Position numbers and translations under genes: made by a program. Positions 43,145 through 52,668 of a stretch of DNA of 64,000 bases are shown here, piece after piece. The DNA is taken from positions 1,406,099-1,470,098 of the forward strand of contig NZ_JAGYJH010000003.1 of assembly GCF_018402285.1 (NCBI RefSeq). The letters run 5' to 3'. Each line of letters starts with the position of its first letter. The first letter of the stretch is position 1. This DNA is from Hyphomonas sp. GTDB taxonomy: Bacteria > Pseudomonadota > Alphaproteobacteria > Caulobacterales > Hyphomonadaceae. The notes under the pieces are model-generated. The model saw only the letters and a program-made list of their open reading frames with translations, was not told the origin of the DNA and ran no database searches.

Positions 43145-44628
43145 GTTTCCCGAAGTCCAGGCTGGCGGGCATTATCGACATCGGGTCCAACTCGGTGCGC
43201 CTTGTGATTTGCGAGGTGATGGGCGCCTCCATCCTGCAGACCTTCAATGAAAAGGTTATGGCGGGCCTCGGCGAAGGGGTGCCCAGGTCTGGGCACCTGT
43301 CGCCAAGGGGCGTCGAGGCAGCGCTCAAGGCGTTGAGCCGTTACCGTGCCATCCTCAGGGCGCTGAACGTTGAAACATATCAGGCTGTCGCAACGGCTGC
43401 TGTGCGCATGGCAAGCGATGGCGACGCTTTCCTCAAACAGGCAGGCAAGATTCTGGGGGTGCCGGTCAGGCTGCTCAGCGGGGAAGATGAGGCGCGGCTA
43501 TCTGCGCGCGGCGTGGACCTGAGCATCCATGATCCGGTCGGCCTGATTGGGGATCTGGGGGGATCAAGCCTTGAGTTTAAGCGGATTGGGCTGAAGAAGG
43601 GTCCAGAGGTCGGCGAAAGCCTGATGCTGGGGCCGCTTGCGCTCGGCGACATCGTCAGCGATCCCAAGGAATTGCGCAAACGCATCCGGGATACGCTGAA
43701 GACCAGCGACGCACTGATCGGCGCGAAAGGAAGATTTTATGCCGTGGGCGGAGCATGGCGCGCGTTCGGCCGGCTGGTCATGGAAATGGACAAGTATCCG
43801 TTGCAAGTGCTGCAGGGCTTTCAGATCAATGACGGGCAGGTGGCCCGCGCGGCCAAGCTCTGCATCGATTCGCTGACCAATGCCGCCGCGCGTCAGCAAA
43901 TCGAGGCAATAGACAAGCGCCGCGCGAAGCACTTCCCGATGGCGGCCATCCTCATCGAGGAAATCCTGACCCATAGTGCTCTGGAAGGCGTAACGATTTC
44001 CGCTGCGGGCGTTCGTGAAGGCGTGCTTCACGACCTTCTGGAGATGACCCTTGATGATCCGCTGACCGATGGGATCATTGCCTATGCACGGCTCGATCAC
44101 AACCAGATCGCCTTCGGTCGGGCGCTGCACGAATTCATCTCGCCCGCGCTGGTGCCCCAGAATGACCTGTTCGGGTCACCGGCTGCAGATGTTCGCATCG
44201 AGAAAGCCGCCTGCATGATGGCCGACAGCGCCGGCCGCTTCCATCCCGACCACCGCGCCGCGATGGCGTATGATCAGGCCCTGCGCGCGCCCTATCTGGG
44301 GGTGACCCATCCCGAGCGGGCGATGATCGCCCATGCCATCGGATGCCGGTACGAAAAGGACTTCAAGCGTCCGGGTGAGCATATCATGCTGACAACCGAG
44401 CAGCAGGCTGAGCGAGCAAAACAGATAGGCTTGCTCATGCGCCTGGGCGCAGTCTTCTCCGGAAGGTCGGGTCCGATCCTGCAGCGCGCGTCACTGCATC
44501 TGGAAGGGGATACACTGACACTCAAGGTGCACCGGCGCGACGCCAATCTGATTTCGGAAACCGTCGAGCGCCGCTTTTCCCAGGCCGCCGGCATGCTGCG
44601 GCTGAAGCACGCCACCCTTGTTCGCTAG
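43141..44628 (+). CDS. ppx: Exopolyphosphatase (Ppx/GppA family)
   Basis: Ppx removes terminal phosphates from polyphosphate; GppA relatives also act on pppGpp. The 495-residue product has the ASKHA-fold phosphate loops: GIIDIGSNSVRLVICEV (10-26), VATAAVRMASDGDAFL, LSGEDEARLSARGV and GLIGDLGGSSLEFKRI (142-157). The C-terminal part includes ARLDHNQIAFGRALHEFI and an HD-like helical region. Coupled to ppk. The neighbouring genes rnd and aspS follow as in Caulobacterales. Confidence 0.93.
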   Translation: MSFPKSRLAGIIDIGSNSVRLVICEVMGASILQTFNEKVMAGLGEGVPRSGHLSPRGVEAALKALSRYRAILRALNVETYQAVATAAVRMASDGDAFLKQAGKILGVPVRLLSGEDEARLSARGVDLSIHDPVGLIGDLGGSSLEFKRIGLKKGPEVGESLMLGPLALGDIVSDPKELRKRIRDTLKTSDALIGAKGRFYAVGGAWRAFGRLVMEMDKYPLQVLQGFQINDGQVARAAKLCIDSLTNAAARQQIEAIDKRRAKHFPMAAILIEEILTHSALEGVTISAAGVREGVLHDLLEMTLDDPLTDGIIAYARLDHNQIAFGRALHEFISPALVPQNDLFGSPAADVRIEKAACMMADSAGRFHPDHRAAMAYDQALRAPYLGVTHPERAMIAHAIGCRYEKDFKRPGEHIMLTTEQQAERAKQIGLLMRLGAVFSGRSGPILQRASLHLEGDTLTLKVHRRDANLISETVERRFSQAAGMLRLKHATLVR

Positions 44629-44634
44629 GCTGGC

Positions 44635-45802
44635 TCAGACGTCGAACAGGCGGACCTGACCACCATTAAACGAAACGGCAAGCTTGCCGGAGAGAAGCGC
44701 GATCGCCTTCCTGCCGAACATCTCGTAGCGCCAGCCCGTCATCGCAGCGATGTCTTCGCTGGTCTCGCCGCGGGCGATCCGGTCAATATCGCTGGAATTG
44801 GCAATGAGGCGCGGCACGACATCGTTTTCGTCCGAGACGTGTTTCAGCAGCACCTTTGAGCAGTTCGGGCGCGCCGGCCGGGATCTGGGCGTTCTGGACC
44901 GGGCGGGTGAGCTCGGGCGCGAAAGCATCCGGATTGGCGAGGGCTTCCTTGATGGCGTCGACCAGGCCCTGGCCATGTTTGGACCGGATAAAGCCGTTGG
45001 GGACGGCGCGCAGCTGGTTGAAGTCGTCTTCCGAGCGCGGCTTCTGGGCGGCGATTTCCTGGATCGCGTCATCCTTGAGGATGCGGCGGCGGGGCTTGTC
45101 GAGTTCCTGCGCGGTGCGTTCGCGCCAGGCGGCGACGGCCACCACGATGGCGGCATAGTCCTTCTTGGGCATGCGCAGTTTCAGGCGCTGCCAGGCGTTC
45201 ATGGGGTCGGTGTCATAGGTGGCCGGGTCTTCGAGTTCGGCCATTTCCTCGCGCACCCAGTTCATGCGGCCGGTATTTTCCAGCTCATCGCGCATTTTGA
45301 GGTAGGCGTCGCGCAGATGGGTTACGTCGCCCAGCGCGTAGACCAGCTGTTTCTGGCTGAGCGGGCGGCGCATCCAGTCGGTAAACTGGCTGGATTTGTC
45401 GATATGCTTGCGCAGGACGCGCTGGACCAGATTGTCGTAGGAAATCGAATCGCCAAAGCCCAGCGCCATGGCGGCGACCTGGGTGTCGAACACCGGTCCG
45501 GGCGGATGGCCGATCAGGCGATTGAAGATTTCGATGTCCTGGCGGGCAGCGTGGAACACCTTGGTCTGGCGGTCTGAGGCGATCAGGTCGAGAAACGGCC
45601 GGATATCAAGATCTTCGGCGCGCGGGTCTATCAGGCCTTCCACGCCGGGGGCGGACGCCTGAATGAGGCACAGCTCGGGCCAGTAGGTTGTCTCCCGGTG
45701 GAATTCGGTGTCCACGCAGACGAAGTCGGATTCGGAGAGCGCGCCGCACAGATCTTCCAGTGCGGACTGCTCTGTTATGGGGGTCAGGGTGTTGTCAGTC
45801 AT
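44635..45802 (-). CDS. rnd: Ribonuclease D, with a frameshift near the C-terminus
   Basis: RNase D is a 3'-5' exonuclease trimming tRNA precursors. The N-terminal 300 residues show the DEDDy exonuclease: FVCVDTEFHRETTYWPELCLIQ (DxE, about 27-48), KVFHAARQDIEIFNRLIG, FDTQVAAMALGFGDSISYDNLV and KQLVYALGDVTHLRDAY (Tyr-Asp). An HRDC region follows (AAWRERTAQELDKPRRRILKDDAIQEIA). At LLKG the frame diverges; one extra A in AAA at about 44855-44857 (TTT on plus) shifts it. Removing it restores LLKVLLKHVSDENDVVPRLIANSSDIDRIARG and a natural end at FDV (stop 44635). Without correction the ORF ends at 44783 with a non-homologous tail. It faces away from aspS. Confidence 0.85.
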
Positions 45803-45899
45803 CCCTTGAGCGCTTATCGCACCAACTTGACAAAGGCGAGGGGGTCTGTGCCCTACGCCGCTTCTTTCTGATTCAGCGATTTTCCGGAGATTTCGCCCG

Positions 45900-47723
45900 A
45901 TGCATGCCTATCGCACCCATACCTGCGGCGAGCTGCGCAAGTCCCATGTGGGAGAAACCGTAAAGATTTCAGGCTGGCTGCACCGCCGCCGGGACCATGG
46001 CGGGGTGATGTTCATCGATCTGCGCGATCATTACGGGCTCACCCAGATTGTCTTCAATCCCGGCTCTCCGGGCTTTGCGACGGTCGAGCGCCTGCGCGCC
46101 GAGAGTGTCATCACGGTTGAGGGCAAGGTCGTCGCCCGTGACGCGGAACTCGTGAACGCGAATCTCGGCACAGGCGAGATCGAAGTCGTTGGCGGTGCGG
46201 TCTCGGTCCAGTCCGAAGCGGCCGAACTGCCGATGCCGGTCTTTGGTGATCACTCATATCCTGAAGAAATCCGTCTCAAGCACCGGTACCTGGACCTGCG
46301 CCGCGAGCAGCTGCACAAGAACATGATCCTGCGCAGCCAGGTGATCGCGAGCCTGCGCCGCCGCATGGTGGCTGAGGGCTTTACCGAATATCAGACGCCG
46401 ATCCTGACAGCCTCCAGCCCGGAAGGCGCGCGCGACTTCCTCGTGCCGAGCCGGTTACATCCGGGCGAGTTCTACGCGCTGCCTCAGGCGCCCCAGCAGT
46501 TCAAGCAGCTGCTGATGGTGTCGGGTTTTGACCGCTACTTCCAGATCGCGCCCTGCTTCCGGGATGAAGATGCCCGCGCCGACCGCTCGCCGGGTGAATT
46601 CTACCAGCTCGATATCGAGATGAGCTTCGTGACGCAGGACGACGTGTTCAATTCGATTGAGCCTGTCATGCGCGGCGTGTTCGAGGAGTTTGCCGATTGG
46701 GAAGGCAAAGGCCGCAAGGTTGCTGAAGGTGCGTTCCCGCACATTCCTTACGCAGAAGCCATGCTGAAATACGGCGTCGACAAACCGGACCTGCGCAACC
46801 CGATCCTGTGCTCGGATGTCTCCGACATCATGATGCGCGATGACGTGACGCTGGCCGTGTTCAAGAAGATCGTCGGCGGTGGCGGCATCGTGCGCGCTAT
46901 CCCGGCGCCGAATTCAGCCGAACAGCCGCGCTCGTTCTTCGACAAGATGGATGCCTGGGCGAAAAAGGAAATGCAGGCGCCGGGGCTTGGCTATATGCGT
47001 TTCGTTGAAGAAAACGGCGCGCTGACGGCAACGGGCCCGATTGCGAAGTTCTTCGAGCCGGCCGCGCTGGCCGCACTGGCCAAGACGGCCGGCGTGAAGG
47101 CGGGCGACGCCCTCTTCTTCTCCGCTGGCGACAAGACGGCTGCCGTGAAACTGCAGGGCCAGGCGCGAATCCGGGTGGGCGAGGAGCTCGGCATCATTGA
47201 GCCAGGCATCTTCCGCTTCTGCTGGATTGTCGATTTTCCGATGTATGAGTGGGATGAAGACAACAAGAAGGTAGACTTCAGCCACAACCCGTTCTCGATG
47301 CCTCAAGGCGGCATGGAGGCGCTGCTCGCGGCTGACACGGTTGAGAAGCAGCTCGACCTCAAGGCGTTCCAGTACGACATCGTCTGTAACGGTGTGGAGC
47401 TCTCGTCCGGCGCCATCCGGAACCACCGTCCGGATGTGATGCTCAAAGCGTTCGAACTGGCCGGCTATGGCCCGGAAGTGGTCGAGGCGAAGTTTGGCGG
47501 GATGCTGAATGCGTTTCGCTATGGCGCCCCCCCGCACGGCGGCATTGCGCCGGGCGTAGACCGGATCGTCATGCTCCTGGCGGAGACGGACTCGCTGCGC
47601 GACGTGATCCTGTTCCCGATGAACCAGCAGGCCCGCGACCTTCTGATGGGCGCGCCGAGCCCCGTGGACGAGCGACAGCTCAAGGAACTCAACATCCGCC
47701 TTGCGCCGGTCGTGAAGGCGTAG
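45900..47723 (+). CDS. aspS: Aspartyl-tRNA synthetase
   Basis: Class II synthetase of 607 residues in the bacterial-type layout: an N-terminal OB-fold anticodon domain ([28 protein letters not shown]), [10 protein letters not shown]-type motif 1 ([16 protein letters not shown]), and motif 2 with [25 protein letters not shown]. The GAD insertion follows (about 285-420), then motif 3 [29 protein letters not shown]. Because GatCAB is encoded in the same window and many alphaproteobacteria lack AsnRS, this enzyme may be non-discriminating and charge tRNA(Asn) with Asp as well; that is an inference. Divergent from rnd, followed by a terminator. Confidence 0.97.
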   Translation: MHAYRTHTCGELRKSHVGETVKISGWLHRRRDHGGVMFIDLRDHYGLTQIVFNPGSPGFATVERLRAESVITVEGKVVARDAELVNANLGTGEIEVVGGAVSVQSEAAELPMPVFGDHSYPEEIRLKHRYLDLRREQLHKNMILRSQVIASLRRRMVAEGFTEYQTPILTASSPEGARDFLVPSRLHPGEFYALPQAPQQFKQLLMVSGFDRYFQIAPCFRDEDARADRSPGEFYQLDIEMSFVTQDDVFNSIEPVMRGVFEEFADWEGKGRKVAEGAFPHIPYAEAMLKYGVDKPDLRNPILCSDVSDIMMRDDVTLAVFKKIVGGGGIVRAIPAPNSAEQPRSFFDKMDAWAKKEMQAPGLGYMRFVEENGALTATGPIAKFFEPAALAALAKTAGVKAGDALFFSAGDKTAAVKLQGQARIRVGEELGIIEPGIFRFCWIVDFPMYEWDEDNKKVDFSHNPFSMPQGGMEALLAADTVEKQLDLKAFQYDIVCNGVELSSGAIRNHRPDVMLKAFELAGYGPEVVEAKFGGMLNAFRYGAPPHGGIAPGVDRIVMLLAETDSLRDVILFPMNQQARDLLMGAPSPVDERQLKELNIRLAPVVKA

Positions 47724-47757
47724 GCCGCACACTCAACCGTCATGGCTGAAAACAAGG

Positions 47758-47785
47758 CCGCCGGGTGATGAGCCCGGCGGTTTTC
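47758..47785 (+). terminator. Rho-independent terminator after aspS
   Basis: CCGCCGGG (47758-47765) and CCCGGCGG (47773-47780) form a perfect 8-bp stem with a 7-base loop, followed by TTTTCG. It ends 24 bases before the stop of the converging pentapeptide-repeat gene. Confidence 0.85.
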
Positions 47786-47809
47786 GTTTGTCGGTATTTC
47801 AGGAGCCGC

Positions 47810-48550
47810 TCAATCAGCTTTCGCGATGATTGTCTGCGTGTCGCACATCGCAAGGCTGATCCCGGCGGGCAAGCGCGTTGTGAGCGAGCCGCAGGCGCCA
47901 GCGAAATCAGCCGACTCTGCGCCTGTGACGCCTGTAAGATCAGCCCCTGGCAGGCGGGCATCCCGGAAGGACGCGTCGGTCAGGTCAGCGCCGGTGAAGC
48001 TGGCTTCTGTGAGGTTGGCGCCGTCGAAGATCGTGCCGCGCAGGTTGGCGCGGTCGAGGACTGTATCGGTGCAGTTGGCGCCTGAAAGGTCAGCGGTCTC
48101 AAGGCGGGCAAACAGCAGGGTCGCGCCTTTGAAGTTCACACCGATCAGGCGGGCCTTTTCGAGATTAGCGCCCTGCATGCGCGCGCGACTGAAGTCTGCG
48201 CCCGAAGCGAGCACATCCTGCATGCGGGCATTGTTGAACACGGCATCGGCGAGGCGGGCGCTGGTCAGGTCCGCGCCGCGCAAATCCGCGCCGGTTACAT
48301 TGGCGTTCTGCATGTTGACAGCAGTGGCCCGGACACCGCGCATGAAGGCATAGTCAAAACGCGCGCCGGAATAATTTGCCCCGTTCAGCGTCCACCCGGC
48401 AAGATTGCGGCCCGACAGGTCACACTCTGCGCAGGCACCGCCATAGCTTGGCGACCAGGCTACAGGCTGGCCCTGAGCCAACGCTGTGTTGGCAAATACG
48501 GCCGTCAATAAACCGGCCAGCGAGATAAGACGCATTTGTGGCGCGAACAT
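47810..48550 (-). CDS. Secreted pentapeptide-repeat protein
   Basis: The 246-residue product has a signal peptide (ISLAGLLTAVFANTALAQ) and then about 25 pentapeptide repeats of the form A(D/N)Lxx: NVTGADLRGADLTSARLADAVF, RMQGANLEKARLIGVNF and ANLRGTIFDGANLTEASFTGADLTDASF are representative. Such proteins fold as right-handed quadrilateral beta-helices. A CAECDL segment before the repeats and CGS/CDT in the C-terminal part suggest disulfides in the periplasm. Function unknown; DNA-gyrase mimicry, known for some cytoplasmic members, is unlikely for an exported one. A second ATG five codons in is an alternative start. Confidence 0.85.
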   Translation of the reverse strand: MFAPQMRLISLAGLLTAVFANTALAQGQPVAWSPSYGGACAECDLSGRNLAGWTLNGANYSGARFDYAFMRGVRATAVNMQNANVTGADLRGADLTSARLADAVFNNARMQDVLASGADFSRARMQGANLEKARLIGVNFKGATLLFARLETADLSGANCTDTVLDRANLRGTIFDGANLTEASFTGADLTDASFRDARLPGADLTGVTGAESADFAGACGSLTTRLPAGISLAMCDTQTIIAKAD

Positions 48551-48712
48551 GTGACTTGGATAATGGCAATTCTGAAAACTCTAAACTGAACAAACAGTAA
48601 GAAGTGTAAAAGCCCGGTAACTGTGGCTGCTTTGCAATAGCTTGTGACGCCGCGACAGGGTTAATGCGCCGCCCTGCGGGGGTAGAATCAGGAGGGGGAC
48701 TCGCCTCAGACG

Positions 48713-50965
48713 CTACTGCGTGGCCCGGCACTCTTCGCCGCAGGTATCGCAGGCCTGGTGGCCGCCTGGCGCCGCTTCAAAGAGGGTAAAGCTTCCACAG
48801 GCCGGGCAGGGCTGGGAAAGATAAGCCGGCGTCAGGTCAATCGCCTCATCTTCGGTTGCCTCTGCATCCCCGGTCGCCTTTGCGGCGCGGCGTTTGTTGA
48901 GGATCACGATGTTGTCGGGCAGCTGCCCGCGGGAAAAGCCCCGGGAGATGATCTGTGCCGCCTCGGTGGTGAAGGCGGCGGTCTGGGCGCTGCGTGTGGC
49001 ATCGCCCGCGCCCCGGCCGAGGCCGTCATGGGTCACATCGGCCTCGGCAAGATCGTCGCGGCCGAGATAGGAGAGCGCGAGTTCGCGGAAGATGTAGTCG
49101 AGGATCGAGGTTGCCTTGGTGATCCGGTCATTGCCGGTAACTTCGCCGGCCGGTTCAAACCGGGTGAAGACGAAGGCATCGGCATATTCTTCCAGCGGCA
49201 CGCCATATTGCAGGCCGAGGGAGACCGAGATGGCGAAGTTGTTCATCAGGCTGCGGAAGGCGGCGCCTTCCTTGTGCATGTCGATGAAGATTTCGCCGAG
49301 GCTGCCATCATCGAACTCGCCGGTGTGCAGGTAGACCTTGTGACCGCCGACGGTGGCTTTCTGGATATAGCCTTTGCGGCGGTCGGGCAGGCGGGTGCGG
49401 CGCACGGGCGGGCCAGCATCGGAAAGTGAGGGCAGGGCGGGCAGGGCTTCAGCGTCTTCGGCGATTTCCTCAGCGAGCGACAGGATCTGATCCATACGGT
49501 CGCGCACATCATCAGAGGGCGGCGTGCGATGGCCGGTGAGCAGAACGGAGAGGCCTGCGGCCATGGCCGCTTCGGCCATCTTCAGCCCTTCCCGCGCAGG
49601 CACGCGGAGCATCGCCGTGCCATTGAGGGCGCGGGCAGCAGCCGAGGTGAAACGGAGCTCTGCGTCCATCGAAATGTTGAGCGAGAAACCAGCTGCGGCA
49701 AGGCCTTTGCCGGCGATGTCTTCCACTGCGCCGTCAATGGCGGCTTCGGCGGCGGCAATATCCTTCTTCGAGAAACCGACAGCGGAGAGCAGCGCCCGGC
49801 CGTCCGAATCAAAGCGTTCGGGTGACAGGCGCAGGTCGCCCGCGATGATCTCGTCGCCCAGCACCCAGCGGGAGAAGGCGGCATTCAGTGGCAGGCCATC
49901 CCCGATGGCGCGCGTGACGCGCTCGATGGCGTCGTCACTGAAGCCCCGGTCGCGGAGCTTGGTGCGCCCCAGCGCGGCGTCGAGATCCTGCTCTCCGGCG
50001 CTGGCGAGGCGACCGAGCAGGACGGGCAGGTGTTCGGGCGCGCGGCGGGCAAGGCCAAGGCGCGCGGCGCGGCCGAGAGACGGGGCTTCCTCGCCATAGG
50101 CCAGAACCGTGCGGACGGGCGCAGCGCCTTCGCTTTCGCAGTCCGGCAGGATGGCGCCAAGGTCCATGAGGGGCAGGATGGCGACCTGGCAGTTGCGCCG
50201 ACCGCCCGCCTTGATGGCTTCAAGGCCCAGGACGCGCGCCTGCGCGGCCGGGAAGGCTGCACCGGTCGCTGCTGCGCGCACCAGCGCCGTCAGCGCGGCG
50301 CCCGCGGCAATGCCGGGTTCGGAAGCATAGTCGAGGCCGAGCGACATGACGGCCGCGCCAAGGCCGGCAATGACCAGCACGCCGTCTCCCAAAGAGCGGC
50401 CGGCTGCGTCGGCTGAGGAAACAAGGTAGTCGGCTTCCAGCCCGCCAGGGCCTGTGGCGGCGGCAACATCAATGACGCGGCAACGTGTTGCAGCGTCCGG
50501 CAGGGGCGCGCGGGCAAGATGGATCTCTGCGCCTTCGTCGAGCACGGCGTCAAGCGCGGCGCTGAGCGCGCCGTCGAGGTGTCCGGTTTCAAACATGCCG
50601 GGGCGGGGCGACGGGGTGCTGACCGCTGCAGCGCGCAGGGCGGCGGCGGTTTTCTGGATGCCGCCGGGCTGACGGAGGGCTTCTTCCAGCACGTCCTGGG
50701 GCAGGCCGGCAGCGATGGCTTCGGCCAGCTCGGCATTGCGCGGCGCCTCGCCCAAACGTTCCAGCATTTCGGCGGTCGCGAGCTGGGATACGCCCAGCAG
50801 GTTGGCTGCCGACCAGGCCGACCGGACCTGTTCAAGGGCAGCAGGCGTCAGCGGCTGGAGAGCGCGGCCGGCGGACCGGGAAATGTCGCGCATCCGTACT
50901 TCGCGGGAAATCAGGCCGTCTGCCTCTGCCGCTTCCAGGACTTCCCCCTGCGATTTAGCTGCCAT
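48713..50965 (-). CDS. Large protein with NrdJ-like C-terminal domain, catalytic motifs missing
   Basis: The 750-residue product carries the C-terminal module of class II (B12-dependent) ribonucleotide reductases: [66 protein letters not shown] and a closing zinc pair CPACG...CDTCG. The preceding part still aligns with the reductase barrel end in short stretches ([14 protein letters not shown] against the family PFISGAISKTINMP, and [12 protein letters not shown] against LGFSKAEI). The catalytic NPCSE and CNLAS-type motifs are absent and the barrel region is Ala-rich and divergent. It is therefore not expected to reduce ribonucleotides. ATG at 50965 is preferred, with AGGAGG eleven bases upstream; the ORF track starts nine codons earlier at GTG. 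It could be a regulatory pseudo-enzyme; its true role is unknown. Confidence 0.75.
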   Translation of the reverse strand: MAAKSQGEVLEAAEADGLISREVRMRDISRSAGRALQPLTPAALEQVRSAWSAANLLGVSQLATAEMLERLGEAPRNAELAEAIAAGLPQDVLEEALRQPGGIQKTAAALRAAAVSTPSPRPGMFETGHLDGALSAALDAVLDEGAEIHLARAPLPDAATRCRVIDVAAATGPGGLEADYLVSSADAAGRSLGDGVLVIAGLGAAVMSLGLDYASEPGIAAGAALTALVRAAATGAAFPAAQARVLGLEAIKAGGRRNCQVAILPLMDLGAILPDCESEGAAPVRTVLAYGEEAPSLGRAARLGLARRAPEHLPVLLGRLASAGEQDLDAALGRTKLRDRGFSDDAIERVTRAIGDGLPLNAAFSRWVLGDEIIAGDLRLSPERFDSDGRALLSAVGFSKKDIAAAEAAIDGAVEDIAGKGLAAAGFSLNISMDAELRFTSAAARALNGTAMLRVPAREGLKMAEAAMAAGLSVLLTGHRTPPSDDVRDRMDQILSLAEEIAEDAEALPALPSLSDAGPPVRRTRLPDRRKGYIQKATVGGHKVYLHTGEFDDGSLGEIFIDMHKEGAAFRSLMNNFAISVSLGLQYGVPLEEYADAFVFTRFEPAGEVTGNDRITKATSILDYIFRELALSYLGRDDLAEADVTHDGLGRGAGDATRSAQTAAFTTEAAQIISRGFSRGQLPDNIVILNKRRAAKATGDAEATEDEAIDLTPAYLSQPCPACGSFTLFEAAPGGHQACDTCGEECRATQ

Positions 50966-51128
50966 CTGGTCCCGAGCCTCCTGCCGAATCACTCCGGGAG
51001 AGGGTGCCTGCTTGCCCCCCCTGCGGCAACCGCTTTTGAGCCCCGGAAAGCGGCCGGTTGCCTGTCTCCGCAGGGCCCGCGCGTCCGCGGCTCATTGCCT
51101 GCCCGCCATGGATGGATTAATCGCCCAT

Positions 51129-51156
51129 CATCGCCATATTGGCATCGCCATATTGC
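51129..51156. repeat. Tandem 14-bp duplication upstream of the NDUFA12 gene
   Basis: CATCGCCATATTGG (51129-51142) is followed directly by CATCGCCATATTGC (51143-51156), 30 bases before the ATG at 51187. The remaining upstream gap (50966-51128) shows no gene. The duplication may affect promoter spacing or translation, or be a neutral slippage event. Confidence 0.6.
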
Positions 51157-51186
51157 GGCCATCAAACACGGTCAGGAAAGCCTGAG

Positions 51187-51579
51187 ATGCTGAAGCAGAT
51201 TTTCACCTGGTGGAGCGGGAACACCGTCGGAGCCGCCTTCGACATCAAACGGCGTTCGGCCTTTGTCGGGACGGATGAATACGGCAATCGCTACTTTGAG
51301 GAGCGCAAGCCTTCGCTCGAAGGCCGCCGGCGCCGTTATGTCATGTATCAGGGGCTGGCTGAGCCATCGAAAGTCCCGGCTGACTGGCATGGCTGGCTGC
51401 ACCACACGCTGGACGCGCCGCCTACCAAGATGCCGCTGGAGCGCCGCGATTGGGAAACCGATCACACCCCCAACATGACCGGCACGCCCTATGCCGTGAA
51501 GCCCAAGGGTGCGATGTCCGCCAAAGGAACGCGTCAGCGCTCAGACTCTGATTACGAGGCCTGGACCCCGGATGCGTGA
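51187..51579 (+). CDS. NDUFA12-family complex I accessory subunit
   Basis: NDUFA12 (17.2 kDa subunit) is an accessory subunit of NADH:ubiquinone oxidoreductase shared by mitochondria and alphaproteobacteria. The 130-residue product has the family core: IFTWWSGNTVGAAFDIKRRSAFVGTDEYGNRYFEER, RRRRYVMYQGLAEPSKVPADWHGWLHHTLDAPP and KPHTPNMTGT-like DHTPNMTGTPYAVKPKG. The ATG at 51187 is chosen (MLKQIF). It ends inside the start of mlaD (eight-base overlap), so they are translationally coupled. Confidence 0.93.
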   Translation: MLKQIFTWWSGNTVGAAFDIKRRSAFVGTDEYGNRYFEERKPSLEGRRRRYVMYQGLAEPSKVPADWHGWLHHTLDAPPTKMPLERRDWETDHTPNMTGTPYAVKPKGAMSAKGTRQRSDSDYEAWTPDA

Positions 51580-52117
51580 ATCCCTCTTTGAAACCCTGAT
51601 CGGCGCGATCGTTATCGGCGTTGCCGGTTTTTTCCTCTGGTTTGCGCTCGCGCGTGGCGGCGATACCGCAGCTGTTGGTGCAAACCAGTACGAAGTCACC
51701 GCCCGCTTCAACAGCGTGTCAGGAATTTCGAGGGGTTCAGATGTCCGCATCGCCGGCGTAAAGGCTGGCGTGGTCAAGACGATCGAGGGCGATCCAGAGA
51801 CGTTTGAGGCTGTGCTCAAGCTCTCGCTCGATTCCAAGTGGGCGCTTCCGGACGATACTGACGCCCGCATTTCCACAGATGGCCTTCTGGGCGGCGCCTA
51901 TATCGCGCTCGAGCCCGGCGCAGGCTTTGACACCATCGCCCAGGATGGCACTGGCGAAATCATCTACACCCGCGGCAGCGTTGACCTGCTTACCCTGTTT
52001 GCTTCCTTCGCCTCCGGCGGGGGTGGTAGCAGCCAGAGTAGCGCCTCCCCGGCGGCAGAAGATGACTTCGGCCTGAGCGATGAACCGGAAGTTCCCTCTG
52101 ACGGAGCCGTGGAATGA
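51572..52117 (+). CDS. mlaD: Outer-membrane lipid asymmetry protein MlaD (MCE domain)
   Basis: MlaD is the periplasmic MCE-domain substrate binder of the MlaFEDB phospholipid transporter. The 181-residue product has an N-terminal membrane anchor (LIGAIVIGVAGFFLWFALA), then one MCE domain: YEVTARFNSVSGISRGSDVRIAGVKAGVVKTI, DTDARISTDGLLGGAYIALEPG. The C-terminus has a hydrophobic helix (RGSVDLLTLFASFAS) and an acidic tail. The other mla genes are not in the window. Start at 51572, within the end of the NDUFA12 gene; it overlaps the DUF2155 gene by four bases. Confidence 0.92.
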   Translation: MRESLFETLIGAIVIGVAGFFLWFALARGGDTAAVGANQYEVTARFNSVSGISRGSDVRIAGVKAGVVKTIEGDPETFEAVLKLSLDSKWALPDDTDARISTDGLLGGAYIALEPGAGFDTIAQDGTGEIIYTRGSVDLLTLFASFASGGGGSSQSSASPAAEDDFGLSDEPEVPSDGAVE

Positions 52118-52668
52118 AAACTGCTTCCCGTCTGCTTGCTGCAACCAGCCTGGCAGCCCTTGTTGCGCTCACGGCTTCGGCCAACACGATGGCGCAGAAG
52201 AATCAGGCGACACTTCGCGCGCTCGACAAGATCACGGGGCGGTCGACCGATATTGTGGTCAAGGTGGGCGAACCGGTTGTGTACGGATCTCTCCGGGTTG
52301 AGCTGAAAACCTGCTTCCAGGCGCCGCCTGAGGAAGTGCCGGAAAGCGCCGCGTTTCTGCAGATTGCGTCGACCCGGCCAGTTGCTGTCGAGACGATGGA
52401 AGTTGCCGTTGCTGCCAAGGCCGCCGCGCCAGAAGCGGCAGACAATCCGATCCTTTTCTCAGGCTGGATGTATGCCTCGTCCCCTGGCCTCAATGCTCTG
52501 GAACATCCGGTCTACGATATCTGGGTGATACGTTGCACGGCGCCTGATCCGGTGAAGCTTCCCGAGCGAGCAACCATTCCGGAAAGTGTTGAGCCGTTGT
52601 ATGACGACATGCCCGCTGGCGTGACCGAGACGGAAACGCCGCCTGAAGAGGACATTCCGATCGACTGA
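52114..52668 (+). CDS. Secreted DUF2155-family protein
   Basis: The 184-residue product has a signal peptide (MKTASRLLAATSLAALVALTASA) and the DUF2155 core: ATLRALDKITGRSTDIVVKVGEPVVYGSLRVELKTCFQAPPEEVPESAAFLQI (31-83) and LFSGWMYASSPGLNALEHPVYDIWVIRC (113-140). The cysteines in KTCFQ and VIRC probably pair. Function unknown, but it is almost always encoded next to mlaD or the aat-accBC cluster in alphaproteobacteria, which suggests an envelope role. Its last 157 bases are overlapped antisense by the annotated tail of aat. Confidence 0.9.
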   Translation: MKTASRLLAATSLAALVALTASANTMAQKNQATLRALDKITGRSTDIVVKVGEPVVYGSLRVELKTCFQAPPEEVPESAAFLQIASTRPVAVETMEVAVAAKAAAPEAADNPILFSGWMYASSPGLNALEHPVYDIWVIRCTAPDPVKLPERATIPESVEPLYDDMPAGVTETETPPEEDIPID

